64,000 bases of DNA from Aricia agestis. Lineage: Eukaryota; Arthropoda; Insecta; Lepidoptera; Lycaenidae. This document shows positions 43,521 through 53,387 of the stretch, in pieces. Below the pieces are notes generated by a model. That model searched no databases, was not told where the DNA came from, and was given only the letters and a program-made list of their open reading frames with translations. The position numbers were made by a program, and so were the translations under genes. The stretch covers positions 11,971,001-12,035,000 of the forward strand of contig NC_056409.1 in NCBI RefSeq assembly GCF_905147365.1, given 5' to 3'. Numbering within the stretch: position 1 is the first letter of the stretch; each line of letters starts with the position of its first letter.

Positions 43521-44756
43521 TATTTTATTTTGCCACCTCATTGTTTAAAGAACTACTCAGAATAAGATTTCTTACTGACAAATTCCGATTTGTTACTGCC
43601 CACACGTAACTGCTAATTCATTAATTTTTACCGCTCATTTAATTATTTTACTGTTCAATAATGTTTTTAATGACCCATTTTATATTATTTGTTACTACTC
43701 ATTTTTGTTTACTATACTGCTTAGTTTTAACAGTTAAACTAGTTATTAAACGTGCCGTTTATAATTTTTAACTTACCAAAACTGCTATTTACAACTGCCC
43801 CTTTAAATTAGTGCCTTTATATTTAATATAAAATAAAATGATGTTTTTTTTTAGTATGCCTATTTCAAATAAAGCACTTATTACGTAAACGTATTACCCT
43901 TAATACTTTTAGTTTTAAAATAAACTTACATCATAATATACTAGTTTCACACAAGCACCTTATAAAATTTCAAAAGTTGGCTTTTATTTCAATAACCTGA
44001 GACTTGTGAATAGAAAAGCTATTACCGCTTTTAGATTTTAAACTAGTATATTGTAGTAAGTTATATAGTTTATTTACTTTTATGTATTTGGTAACGTTAC
44101 TTGCTAGTTTTTCCTTAACATACTTTTAAGTAGGTACAATTAATAATAGTACTATTAACGACATGAAATATAATTAATATAATATAATAAAAAAATAATC
44201 AGAATTAGGGGCGATTTCATCAAAGAAGTGGAACACGTTCAATGCACACTGAACTGGTTCAAAGCGTATAAACGCGATTATAACATCGAATTGCATTTTA
44301 CCAACATAAACTGAACGCGTTCACACCAAATCCGAGTTTATCTTCTGAACACCCAAAGTCCGAAGTTTAACGTCACAAAACCCGTTCAAGCCCAGCATGG
44401 CGGAACGAAAAACATAGTCAAAATAAATGTCAAGATGACAGTTTTGACACATGTTTGTTTATGTAATGTTTCTTGCTGTTTTGTAGTTAAATTAACGTGA
44501 AAACGCTTTAAAATGATGAAACATGTAAAATAATCACGTGACGTCACGTAAACTTTGATTTTATAATCGCGATGAAAATAAGTTTGTGAAATCTATTTGA
44601 AACAACGATATATTTTATACTGTGTGAATGCGTTCAATGAGAACTAAGTTTTATAAAACGAAGTTTTGAGTGTACCTTACTTACCTTACCTTACCTTAGT
44701 AAAATGACTACGAAAGCACATTAATTACTATAAAGGTGGTTCCGATCTCTGACACG
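43521..44756. other. AT-rich DNA, no gene recognised
   Basis: From 44208 a GC-richer block (AGGGGCGATTTCATCAAAGA) looks like the edge of an element, but no matching far end was found. (TTACC)n-like text lies at 44676-44697. Confidence 0.35.
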
Positions 44757-44965
44757 ACAGACAAAAAATTAAATAAAATGCCACTATATGAACTAGGCTA
44801 TAGCCTATAGGTTTCATTTTTTACTGTCATTGGTCTAGCCACCCCTGCCACCGCCACTTGTAGTGGCATCTAAGAGCAAACTAAAACCTATAACCTATGC
44901 CCTAGGGCCTATGTTATCGCCGATAAAAATTCAAATAAAATTTTATTTGAATTTTTGTCGGTCGG
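44757..44965. repeat. Dispersed repeat with a terminal palindrome
   Basis: 44775-44845 matches 39640-39720. At 44923-44961 CGATAAAAATTCAAATAAAA pairs with TTTTATTTGAATTTTTGTCG, a 19-20-bp palindrome with no loop. Confidence 0.6.
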
Positions 44966-45325
44966 TTGATCGAAACGGTACCTAAAGGTAAGGTTTATAG
45001 CTGTAGTCATGTCCATAATTACTGATGTTTAAATGTAAAAACATTGAAACTGATTGCAATTAAATTTGGTGTAAATAAAGTTATATTTTGAGTCATAAAA
45101 AGAGCACATAAAAATTAGAAGTTCAATTAACATTCTGGTAGGTAGGTACTTTTATTTTATTTATTTAATTGTTGAGACAGCATAGCTTTTTTAAAAATGA
45201 AACTAACTATTATTATTACAGTAAGTGATTAGCAATTTTCCACTAATATTGTATAGTATTGTAGTAATTATACCTATTAAATAACATTGAAAAAACGCCA
45301 ACATTTTTATTTGTAGGCCAATTTG
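44966..45325. other. AT-rich DNA, no gene recognised
   Basis: Nothing recognisable. Confidence 0.35.
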
Positions 45326-45333
45326 AAAATCCC

Positions 45334-46277
45334 GGCATAGGAACAGCCCAATGATAAAATTTCCGTGCTCCTAAATATCCCTATCCTCAAATGTTTTTTC
45401 TTTTAGATATCCCTATGTTTAAAATATCTATTCCTAAATAGACTTAATTTCAAATACATCTACTCCTTGATATTTATTGTTATCAAACAATTCCACTCTG
45501 GATATTACTATTTTCAAAAGTATTTACTTTGATATGTATACACTACAAAACATTTCTACTCCTAAATACTACAACTCCTAAAAATTTGTATTGTAATTAT
45601 TTGTACTGCGATTAAATCTACTCCGAAATAGATTTATTCTAGAAAAAAACTTTCTTCTAAGAAATTTCTACTCTTTGTTTGGTTCTGTAATTGGTAAGAT
45701 AGGTTTTGGAATCGGAGGCTACAGGTGGTAAAGGAGAATAGATGATTTTAAAATTTAGATAATTGTTTACGCGCGTTATTTAAAAATTTTTCGTTGTTTT
45801 TTGTTAATATTGTGCAAATTACATTAAAAAAATATATACTTTATTTATTGATTGTACCTATGCATTTGTATATAATTTTAAAACGTAGCACCAATTACCT
45901 ATCTTACCAATTACAGAATGTTACCCACCAAACACAAGAGTAGAAATTTCTTAGAAGAAAGTTTTTTTCTAGAATAAATCTATTTCGGAGTAGATTTAAT
46001 CGCAGTACAAATAATTACAATACAAATTTTTAGGAGTTGTAGTATTTAGGAGTAGAAATGTTTTGGAGTGTATACATATCAAAGTAAATACTTTTGAAAA
46101 TAGTAATATCCAGGGTGGAATTGTTTGATAACAATAAATATCAAGGAGTAGATGTATTTGAAATTAAGTCTATTTAGGAATAGATATTTTAAACATAGGG
46201 ATATCTAAAAGAAAAAACATTTGAGGGTAGGGATATTTAGGAGCACGGAAATTTTATCATTGGGCTGTTCCTATGCC
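45334..46277. mobile_element. Foldback element, ~379-bp arms, 8-bp target duplication
   Basis: Arms 45334-45712 and about 45899-46277 are near-identical inverted copies with only a handful of mismatches seen by eye; the loop is about 186 bp. Ends GGCATAGGAACAGCCCAATG. A perfect 8-bp direct repeat AAAATCCC flanks it (45326-45333, 46278-46285). Each arm is itself built from a degenerate motif, TCTACTCCTAAATA and relatives (ATATCCCTAT, CTACTCCTTGATAT, CTACTCCGAAATAG), repeated every 25-45 bp. No transposase. An 8-bp duplication fits hAT or Merlin-type mobilisation; the low arm divergence suggests recent insertion or gene conversion. Confidence 0.92.
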
Positions 46278-46510
46278 AAAATCCCATATGACTTTTTTCA
46301 CTTTTGCGATTAAATTCAATGTAAGTCCCCAAAGTAATTTTTGGCAGTCCCTATTCAGTTCGGGACATGTCCTATTGACTTCCGGACATACGAAAAGATA
46401 TATTTCGCCAAAAGTAGCATTTATATTCTCTTTTGAGTTATGGAAAAATATTGTTGGAACATATTTACAAACTTGCTTTACGAGGACGTATTTGATAAGT
46501 TAATTACAAG

Positions 46511-46714
46511 ATGTCTCGAACAAAGACAGAGAATTTCACAAGAATTATTAAGAGACAAACAGGCAAATGTTTGAATGAATCAAAGTTAGTCGGAAACATG
46601 TTCAAAGTTCCGTTAAATTTATGCATACCAAATACGCTAGACGCCGTGAATACTGCGATCAGCTCGTATGGCTATAACACTTTAAGAGAATTAAGTACTA
46701 AAAGTTTTAATTAA
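46511..46714 (+). CDS. Small hypothetical ORF, 67 codons
   Basis: ATG in the context TTACAAGATGT directly after an in-frame-blocking TAA, stop TAA at 46712-46714. Composition is mixed and protein-like (starts MSRTKTENFTRIIKRQTGKC) with no signal peptide or membrane segment visible. No family is recognised and no upstream promoter or poly(A) signal could be tied to it. It could be an exon, a transposon relic or chance in AT-rich DNA. Confidence 0.15.
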   Translation: MSRTKTENFTRIIKRQTGKCLNESKLVGNMFKVPLNLCIPNTLDAVNTAISSYGYNTLRELSTKSFN

Positions 46715-47349
46715 AAATATTAAGTATGTTTACTGTTTCGCTATAAAGTATAGATACTTAAGCCTAAAAACCTCATTTTTCCGAAATCTGTATAAAAATT
46801 ATATATCTATAACTTATAAGCTTGCCCTGCCAACTGCCACTGGCTTTCACACTTCTAAAGCTTTAAGGCGAAAGCACATAGTGTGGACATAGCTTAAGAG
46901 CACTTTATAATAAACGCTACAGACTGGACCAGCTGAGATCAATAGAGTAATCTATACAGAACAAGTAAATATTAGACTTATTTTTTGTTTGTAAAAAAAT
47001 TTGTTATAATAATTATATTCCTCAATTCCCAAAGCGGCAGTTATACTGCTTGTATTTATTAACAAATCATAAGGGACGGTAATTAAGGTCAATGATTTAC
47101 ATAATAAAAGTACGTATAACCTATAATACAATTATTGTACAAAAAAATAATTTAAAATAACAATAATAAAATAGTCTAAAGTGTAAGGGTGATAAAACAA
47201 ACATGAATAATTAGCCAATATTTTTTACAGTCTTATATAAAAATCAAAATTAATGTGTCCATTTTTCTCGCTAATTCGGTGATGATCGAAGTATATTTTG
47301 TGGATTGTAAAAATAAAAAGGCAAGAATAAATTAAATATATTCAAAATT
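46715..47349. other. AT-rich DNA, no gene recognised
   Basis: Nothing recognisable. Confidence 0.35.
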
Positions 47350-47357
47350 TATACGTT

Positions 47358-47625
47358 CAGTGCCGTAAATAGGGCGGTGCCACTGGTGCCCAGGCACAGG
47401 GCGTAGACTCTGGGTGGGCGCAAAAATGGCCAAACCAGGCAGGAGTATTATTTTTTCGGTTTGCTCCCGATAATAGTTCCCGCTTCGCCCCTAGAGCACG
47501 ATTCCAACAGTAAAATAGACCTATAGGTACAATATATATTGCTTTGGGTAATATAATATCTAAAAAAGCAAGGGCGCAGTTGTAGAAGCTCGCACAGGGC
47601 GCAAAAAAGACTGTTTACGGCACTG
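47358..47625. mobile_element. hAT-like MITE
   Basis: Ends CAGTGCCGTAAATAG and reversed CAGTGCCGTAAACAG are inverted repeats (14 of 15). Flanking 8-mers TATACGTT (47350-47357) and TGTACGTT (47626-47633) differ at one base, matching the 8-bp duplication of hAT elements, whose ends typically start CAG(T/G)G. 268 bp, GC-richer than flanks, no coding. Confidence 0.85.
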
Positions 47626-47761
47626 TGTACGTTCCAAGTGCAGTTTAACTAATAATATAATCGGTACAATTACAATATAATCTACCCGGACGTTCAGGAC
47701 AATGAGTAATTGAGATAAGTCCGACCTCGTCCCGAACCTACACAATACACATTTATCCTAA

Positions 47762-48245
47762 CTAGAGATCGCCCAATGGTCGAAATTCGACCTAATTTCA
47801 ACTACTGTATTTTGTAAAAAAATGTTTGACTTTATCATATTTTTTTCAACTCTTGTCTCTGGGACTCAGCTGATCTCAGACTGGCCGTGTAAGCATTGTC
47901 TTATAGTCTTATAGATTCAATAAAAAAAACTATAATCCATTTTCAATTTGTCACCTTGTTGTCAATGTTGTCAACAGACTTCAACCATAAATAAAAGAGT
48001 ATAATTCATATGTATAGGCTTGTCACTCAAAAAACTGTCATTTTCCTTGTGTGTGTGTGTTGTAGTGTGTATAATGTTTTATTTGTTAAAAAAATGTATG
48101 ATAAAAGCATAATTTCAAAATAATATTAGCTCGATGCACTCCTTCACCATATAAACTATAACTGTGCAAAATTTCATTCACCTACGTTTCCCCATTTTTC
48201 GTCAAAAGGGATACAAAGTTTTTGGCTCACGTATTAATATATAGA
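47762..48245 (-). mobile_element. Helitron-like family B element, complete
   Basis: On the minus strand it starts A|TCTATATATTAATACGTGAG at 48245 and ends with a perfect palindrome GGTCGAAATTCGACC (47780-47794), 11-12 bases, then CTAG|T at 47765-47762. TC start, CTRR end, a hairpin just upstream and insertion between A and T are the hallmarks of Helitrons. No Rep/helicase coding: non-autonomous, 484 bp. A (GT)n tract lies at 48047-48062. Confidence 0.75.
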
Positions 48246-48299
48246 TTAATGGAAGTAACGGCAACTACTCATGTGGATATTATTACTTTTTTATCTTTT

Positions 48300-48690
48300 T
48301 TTTTTATTATCAGCCTACAGTGTCCCACTGCTGGGCAAAGGCCTCCCCTCTCTCTTTCCAAAGTTCACGATCCTGTGAAGTTGTTGGCCACTCTTTATCA
48401 AACGCATCTAGTTTTTCTTGGGTCGGACTCTGTTACGCCGACCAGTCGGTAGCCACTCCGAAACTAGACGCGCCCACCTGTCCGGATGCATACGGGAGAC
48501 GTGCCCTGCCCAGCTCCACTTAAGGCTAGCTGCCTTTCTGCCTACGTCAACGAGCTTCGTTTGGGAACGCAGGGTGGTATTCCGGACACGGTCAATCCTT
48601 TTTATACCTAGAATGCTGCGTTCCATAGCTCGTTGGCAAACTCCGAGTCGGGACTTCTGTGAAGCTGTCAAAGACCAGGACTGGGCACCG
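48300..48690 (-). pseudogene. LINE reverse transcriptase C-terminal relic (RTE-like)
   Basis: Minus frame 48671-48408 reads QRAMERSILGIKRIDRVRN, then LRSQTKLVDVGRKAASLKWS, WAGHVSRMHPDRWARLVSEW and PTGRRNRVRPKK. The pattern Q+AMER.(I/M)LG....D+(V/I)RN...+..T+..D(V/I)......LKW.WAGH is the post-RT segment of many insect non-LTR elements. After a frameshift, FDKEWPTTSQDRELWKERE and QQW-like text (SSGTL) close the ORF near 48320. The antisense + frames 48222-48735 are shadows. Confidence 0.8.
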
Positions 48691-48709
48691 TATCACCTGT
48701 ACTTTTTTA

Positions 48710-48936
48710 TCTATATATATAAAACTCAAAGGTGACTGACATGGTGATCTATCAACGCACAGCCCAAACCACTGGACCGATCGGGCTGAAATTTGGCATG
48801 CAGGTAGATATTAGGCATCCGCTAAGAAAGGATTTTGATCAATTCCACCTCCAATGGGTTAAAATATGGGATGAAAGTTTGTTTATAAAAAATAATAATA
48901 CTTCTTAACGCGAGCGAAGCCGCGGGCAAGAGCTCG
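48710..48936 (+). mobile_element. Helitron-like family C element
   Basis: Starts A|TCTATATATATAAAACTCAA, contains CAACGCACAGCCCAAACCAC and AGGCATCCGCTAAGAAAGGA, and ends GCGAGCGAAGCCGCGGGCAA then GAGCTCG|T. All three copies (also 57583, 62638) end CTCG rather than CTAG. A GC-rich imperfect stem lies just before the end. 227 bp. Confidence 0.75.
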
Positions 48937-49457
48937 TTTAATCATAATAATATTGCGATTATATTTTATTGTGTTATGAATAAATGTTATCATTTTGTAG
49001 AAAAGATTACCTATACCTTGAACACTCCAAGGCACTAATTCCTGGCTTCAACAAGGAACTGTCAGACATAGTGCTCACCATCATGGGTGGCAACCAATAA
49101 TTAAGGTGTCCTTACCAGAAGTCTAACTGGGCACTGCAAGCTCAATAAGCACATTAACAGAATAAGTGTTAGTAGATTAACGACTTGCAGATTCTGCGAG
49201 GAGGAGGATGAGACACCTATACTGTATACACTCCTCCTTGACTGTCCTGCTCTACTAAAGAGCAGGAACAGGCACCTTGGTTGCTACGAATACTCATCCA
49301 CAGAGGAAATTCGTGGCACCAACCCCAAACACATTGTTCAATTTATGAGCAGCGTTGGGTTGGCGACGGTACTTTAATGTGAAGGAGTAACAATAGATCC
49401 TCAAAGGTCGCAGTCACATCAGTGCTACTTGACCTGCCTTCAGCAAAAAAAAAAGTG
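48937..49457 (+). pseudogene. LINE ORF2 C-terminus (RNase H / zinc-knuckle end)
   Basis: From 49125 one frame reads LTGHCKLNKHINRISVSRLT then TCRFCEEEDETPILYTLLLD and CPALLKSRNRHLGCYEY to a stop at 49375-49377. LTGH....H and C.FC..E.ET..H(L)L..CPAL is the C-terminal signature of Jockey/I/R1-type ORF2; the usual histidine (PxH) is replaced here by YT. Upstream HSKALIPGFN at about 49030 lies in another frame. A tail of 10 A at 49446-49455 marks the 3' end. 5'-truncated. Confidence 0.8.
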
Positions 49458-49504
49458 AATTAATTAATTAACTATTATTAATTATGCGTAAAGCAGGGGT
49501 ATCC

Positions 49505-49851
49505 TAGCTATTATAATAGCTAGTACCTGGATGACGTATAGCAAACACTCATTGACTTCGTGTTACTTAACAACGCCATCTGCTGGAATAGCTTTAGCTG
49601 TTGTTGTGTCGTTAAAACAATTAGATGCTCGCAAAATAGTATTATTATTCGCCAATAGATGTCAGGAAAGTCATATTTTTCAGTTTATCGATTATCGATA
49701 AAACACGAATAAAAAGACATTTTCTAAAAATGATTCCTAGCTAGATCGATTTATCGCCCCCGAAACCCCCTATATACTAAATTTAATGAAAATCGTTGGA
49801 GCCGATTCCGAGATTCCAATTATATATATACAAGAATTGCTCGTTTAAAGA
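49505..49851 (-). mobile_element. TCTTTAAACGAGC repeat (Helitron-like), longer copy
   Basis: On the minus strand starts A|TCTTTAAACGAGCAATTCTT at 49851 and includes GGAATCTCGGAATCGGCTCC, GGGGGCGATAAATCGATCTA and GCTAGGAATCATTTTTAGAA. Matches 55835-55985 over about 150 bp. Its other end probably lies near the perfect palindrome CTAGCTATTATAATAGCTAG (49505-49524), but that is inferred. Confidence 0.65.
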
Positions 49852-50138
49852 TATAAGATATTATGGCCGTAACCGAAACCACCCATTAAATGTTTGTGAA
49901 ACTATTTACACAGCCTAGTAACAGAATATTATTTTTCCAACCCTTATCATAATCAACATAAAACACGAGTATTTTCACTTTTGTTAATAATTTACGGTTT
50001 CTACTTTGATTTAATTACAAGATAATTTGAGAATCGCTTGACCCGGTGAACATAACTCTTTCAACCTAACAATTAAGGGTCGTAAGGAACTTTTTATTTT
50101 CCTTTTAATATCAATTATTAATAACCATTTGGATAGTG
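49852..50138. other. AT-rich spacer
   Basis: No feature recognised. Confidence 0.35.
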
Positions 50139-50173
50139 GTCGATACTGTACACGCAAAGTGTACAGTATCGAC
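50139..50173. repeat. Perfect 15-bp hairpin abutting a SINE head
   Basis: GTCGATACTGTACAC and its exact inverse (50159-50173), loop GCAAA. The right arm overlaps the first three bases of SINE-1. Confidence 0.85.
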
Positions 50174-50437
50174 TCTGTGGCTCAGTGGTGAGCGCGTTGG
50201 TAGCTCAAGCCGGGGGTTGCGGGTTCGAATCCCGCCGACGGAACAAAAAGTTTTCAAAGTTCCTGGGTCCTGGATGTGTATTAAATATGTGTATCATATA
50301 ATAAAAATCTTAAATATATGTATAGTATAAAAGCATTAAATATATTTTCGTTGTCTGGTACCTGTAACACAAGTCCATCAGGTACTTACCACGGGGCCAG
50401 ACTGACGTGGTGTGAAGCGTCCTTTTAAAAAAAAAAA
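50171..50437 (+). mobile_element. tRNA-derived SINE (SINE-1), complete plus-strand copy
   Basis: Starts GACTCTGTGGCTCAGTGGTG (A box TGGCTCAGTGG), B box GGGTTCGAATCCCGCC at 50220-50235, AT-rich middle, then CGTTGTCTGGTACCTGTAAC, GACGTGGTGTGAAGCGTCC and an 11-A tail (50427-50437). The tRNA head and A tail orient the family. The 64-codon frame across it is not a gene. Confidence 0.9.
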
Positions 50438-50672
50438 GTGTTAGTTTTCTTTTCTCATAATCGAGTCATTAAAACGACGAATAATATTATAATATTAGTA
50501 TATAGTAATATGTTGTATAATTCCATTAAACAGCTGTTATTTTTTACAATAAATTATTGTATTCTTTTTTGGACGTAAATTTATATTAAAACTTAATGAT
50601 ATTTATCCACATTTTTTTTCATTTTAAATTTACAGGCTAGGAATCGTGAGTTTTATGACAAAATATTTTTAA
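50438..50672. other. AT-rich spacer
   Basis: No feature recognised. Confidence 0.35.
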
Positions 50673-50790
50673 CTAGATGATGCCCGCAACTCCGTTGCGC
50701 CAAAACTCGTTTATCGCGCGGGAATCGTACATTTTTCCGGGACAAAAAGTATCCTTTGTCCTTTCCCGGGATTCAAATTTCGTCTTTACG
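50673..50790 (-). mobile_element. Helitron-like family A, 3' half
   Basis: A|CTAG then ATGATGCCCGCAACTCCGTT, with the intact stem CGCAAC-GGA-GTTGCG (minus strand), and CCTTTCCCGGGATTCAAA. Text is lost after 50790. Confidence 0.7.
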
Positions 50791-51197
50791 TCAATATTGC
50801 ACCTTTTATTCCTATAAAAAAAGGAAAATATCCAATTTGGTCTGTTATAAATGTTGAAAAATCTGTGTGTAGCGAGCGCAACGTTTATCTGTGTGTAGAC
50901 TGTTCTTAAGGTTTATCTAGTCTTTTAAAATCTATTTAGTTTATATTATGTTTGCTCTATGAACAACTACTTAGAATTAAAAAAACAAAAAATTAAAAAA
51001 AATGTGTTTCTGTTAATTTTTGAGGAAGCTGATTTTTTGTTCAAATTTTTGCACATAATATTTTTATTGTTGTGATAAATAAATGTGACTATAGTAATTA
51101 TTTATATAAAATGTCGTTTTATTGTTTTATTATTTAAATTTGGAATATAATTCCAAATATAAATTTTCAGTCCAAAAAAAATGCTATTTTTACATAA
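50791..51197. other. AT-rich DNA, no gene recognised
   Basis: Nothing recognisable. Confidence 0.35.
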
Positions 51198-51537
51198 TTT
51201 TTTTTTTTTTAATGAAATAAGGGGGCAAACGAGCAAACGGGTCACCTGATGGAAAGCAACTTCCGTCGCCCATGGACACTCGCAGCATCAGAAGAGCTGC
51301 AAGTGCGTTGCCGGCCTTTTAAGAGGGAACAGGGCAATAGGGGAGGGAAGGGAAGGGAAGGGAATAGTTGAGGGTAGGGAAGGGAATAGGGTAGGGGTTA
51401 GGGGATTGGGCCTCCGGTAAACTCACTCACTCGGCGAAACACAGCGCAAGCGCTGTTTCACGCCGGTTTTCTGTGAGAACGTGGTATTTATCCGGTCGAG
51501 TCGGCCCATTCGTGCCGAAACATGGCTCTCCCACATA
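51198..51537 (-). mobile_element. SINE-P
   Basis: T-run 51198-51210 (poly(A) tail on the minus strand), GGCAAACGAGCAAACGGGTC, about two minisatellite units, AGCGCAAGCGCT, ending CATGGCTCTCCCACATAT. Confidence 0.88.
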
Positions 51538-51915
51538 TATATTGTGAATTATTATAATTAAGGCTTTGTGTACTACTGAGATAGATTAGGCTTCTAGGGT
51601 TAAATTATGTACAAGGACAAACATAATAATATATTACGCATCCGTAGCCACTTTGAGCGAGCACAAAGCTTTTTTAAGTATAAATTTATTTCAGACAAAT
51701 TTACTGCATATATAATTTTACAAGCAAATTCCGTGTTTGAATTTTCATGTTTACGTACGTAACGTAAAAAATATATGAATAGAATGAATACTGAGTAGTG
51801 AGTACTACTAAGCGAGGTCACACATTTTTGCATACGTTTAAAATAAGATTTTCAAAGTAAGTTATTAATAGCGTTAAAAATAATAATACCAACACATTGA
51901 TGTCGATTTTATTTA
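51538..51915. other. AT-rich DNA, no gene recognised
   Basis: Nothing recognisable; a 77-codon minus frame at 51600-51833 is unsupported. Confidence 0.35.
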
Positions 51916-52527
51916 CCAGACGTAACCATGCCTACAGTTACACAAGAATAATTTTATAGTGCACAAGTATATGCGCAGTACACAAAATCACTCTCTATTC
52001 CTTTATTCTGATAACCTATGCCCACCCGACATTTTTTTTTTAATGAAATAAGGGGGCAAACGAGCAAACGGGTCACCTGATGGAAAGCAACTTCCGTCGC
52101 CCATGGACACTCGCAGCATCAGAAGAGCTGCAAGTGCATTGCCGGCCTTTTAAGAGGGAATAGGGAGAGTAGGGAAGGGAAGGGAATAGGGGAGGGTAGG
52201 GAAGGGAAGGGAATAGGGGAGGGTAGGGAAGGGAATAGGGTAGGGGATTGGGCCTCCGGTAAACTCACTCACTCGGCGAAACACAGCGCAAGCGCTGTTT
52301 CACGTCGGTTTTCTGTGAGAACGTGGTATTTCTCCGGTCGAGCCGGCCCATTCGTGCCGAAGCATGGCTCTCCCACGTATAAATGAATGAATCATCTTAA
52401 TTGTCAGACAAGCTGATCAGCCTACATTGTCTCTACCAAACTTGGAAATAACATGTCTAAGGCAGGAATCAAACGCACGACCGCCAAGTCAAGAGCTACG
52501 CTCTAAACCACTGGACCACGAAGCCCG
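51916..52527 (-). mobile_element. tRNA-derived SINE (SINE-2), split by SINE-P
   Basis: Right part 52381-52527 holds the tRNA head (A box GTGGTCCAGTGG near 52515, decayed B box GGTCGTGCGTTTGATTCC); left part 51916-52031 holds the tail (AGAATAATTTTATAGTGCAC, CACTCTCTATTCCTTTA). The complete copy at 38281-38573 reads across the junction, so this copy is older than the SINE-P inside it. Confidence 0.85.
52032..52380 (-). mobile_element. SINE-P inserted in SINE-2
   Basis: T-run 52032-52041, full set of SINE-P landmarks, about three G-rich units, ends CTCTCCCACGTAT. No clean target duplication could be read because the junction DNA is AT-rich. Confidence 0.88.
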
Positions 52528-52728
52528 AAGGTGTCATAACGGTAAAATATTAAATAACTACGTAATACTTATAACCATGCGCAGTAGGGTGAGTCCAATA
52601 AGCCGGTTATCATGGTTCATGATGGTATCACATCCTGGCGATAAACAGACAGACAGTGGAGTCCTACTAACAGTGTTCTGTTACATCGTTCCATGGCGGA
52701 AACGTAAAAAACCCGGCTGCGTGCATGT
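52528..52728. other. Short unassigned spacer
   Basis: No feature recognised; the 141-codon frame 52427-52852 runs through SINE-2, this spacer and the next element and is chance. Confidence 0.4.
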
Positions 52729-53060
52729 AGGGTTGCTAGACCGAAAAGCCGGACAAAGCAGTCAGCTTGGCCGGACATTAGTACAAAAAAGCCGGAACCT
52801 TGGTATCGAGTACTTAGAATCTAAACTTTTAGTATACCAATACGTTCGGTAGCGTGTACATATTTTCATTTAACATCTAATAGCTCTACAATTTTACATC
52901 TAATTAGGTGTCCGTCAGTCAACCGTCTAAAATTTGTTGGGCTTTTATATAAAGTTATAGATTCTAGGGTCTACGAAAGCCGGACTCCCTTTAATTTTGG
53001 CCGGACACGCAAGCGAAAAGCCTGACTGTGTCCGGCTTTATCCGGATGCCTGGCAACCCT
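52729..53060. mobile_element. TIR element (GGGTTGCCAG ends), sister of 18726-19093
   Basis: Ends AGGGTTGCTAGACCGAAAAG and reversed AGGGTTGCCAGGCATCCGGA. CGTGCATGT repeats directly on both sides (52720-52728, 53062-53070); extending to 12 positions gives two mismatches. GCCGGAC motifs cluster near both ends, as in the sister. Confidence 0.75.
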
Positions 53061-53152
53061 ACGTGCATGTCAGACTTGTGAAAATTTCAACCGCTATCGC
53101 GGTTCTTGAGATATATCCTGGTGACGTACAGGCAAGTAGATTTATACAGTAA
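53061..53152. other. Short spacer
   Basis: No feature. Confidence 0.35.
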
Positions 53153-53348
53153 CTAGTTTATGCCCGCAGCTCAACTGCGCAAAAAATCATTAAAGGAACA
53201 CTACATTTTCCGGGATAAAAGGTATCCTATGTCCTTTCCCGGGACTTAAAGTTCTTCGTAACAAATTTCATAAATCGGTTCGTAAAGATGTAACAGCCAG
53301 ACATCTGTATATCTGTACATACATTCGCATTAATAATGTTAGTATGAA
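53153..53348 (-). mobile_element. Helitron-like family A copy
   Basis: CTAG at 53153-53156, CCTTTCCCGGGACTTAAAGT, and the 5' end CATTAATAATGTTAGTATGA reversed at 53348, followed by T. Missing part of the GTTTGGGCGTG block. Confidence 0.65.
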
Positions 53349-53387
53349 TAGCAGCTCGTTACTGTAACAGCACGGAAACGTAAAATC

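Noticed and set aside
44676..44697. Telomere-like TTACC repeats
   Set aside because: Insect telomere units are TTAGG; this short (TTACC)n run is an ordinary microsatellite.
46273..46503. 76-codon frame next to the foldback element
   Set aside because: Starts inside the right terminus of the element and lacks any recognised motif.
48222..48735. Overlapping + frames of 67-105 codons
   Set aside because: Antisense shadows of the LINE relic on the minus strand.
52427..52852. 141-codon frame, longest on the + strand
   Set aside because: Runs through a SINE head, spacer DNA and a TIR element; no single gene could account for it.
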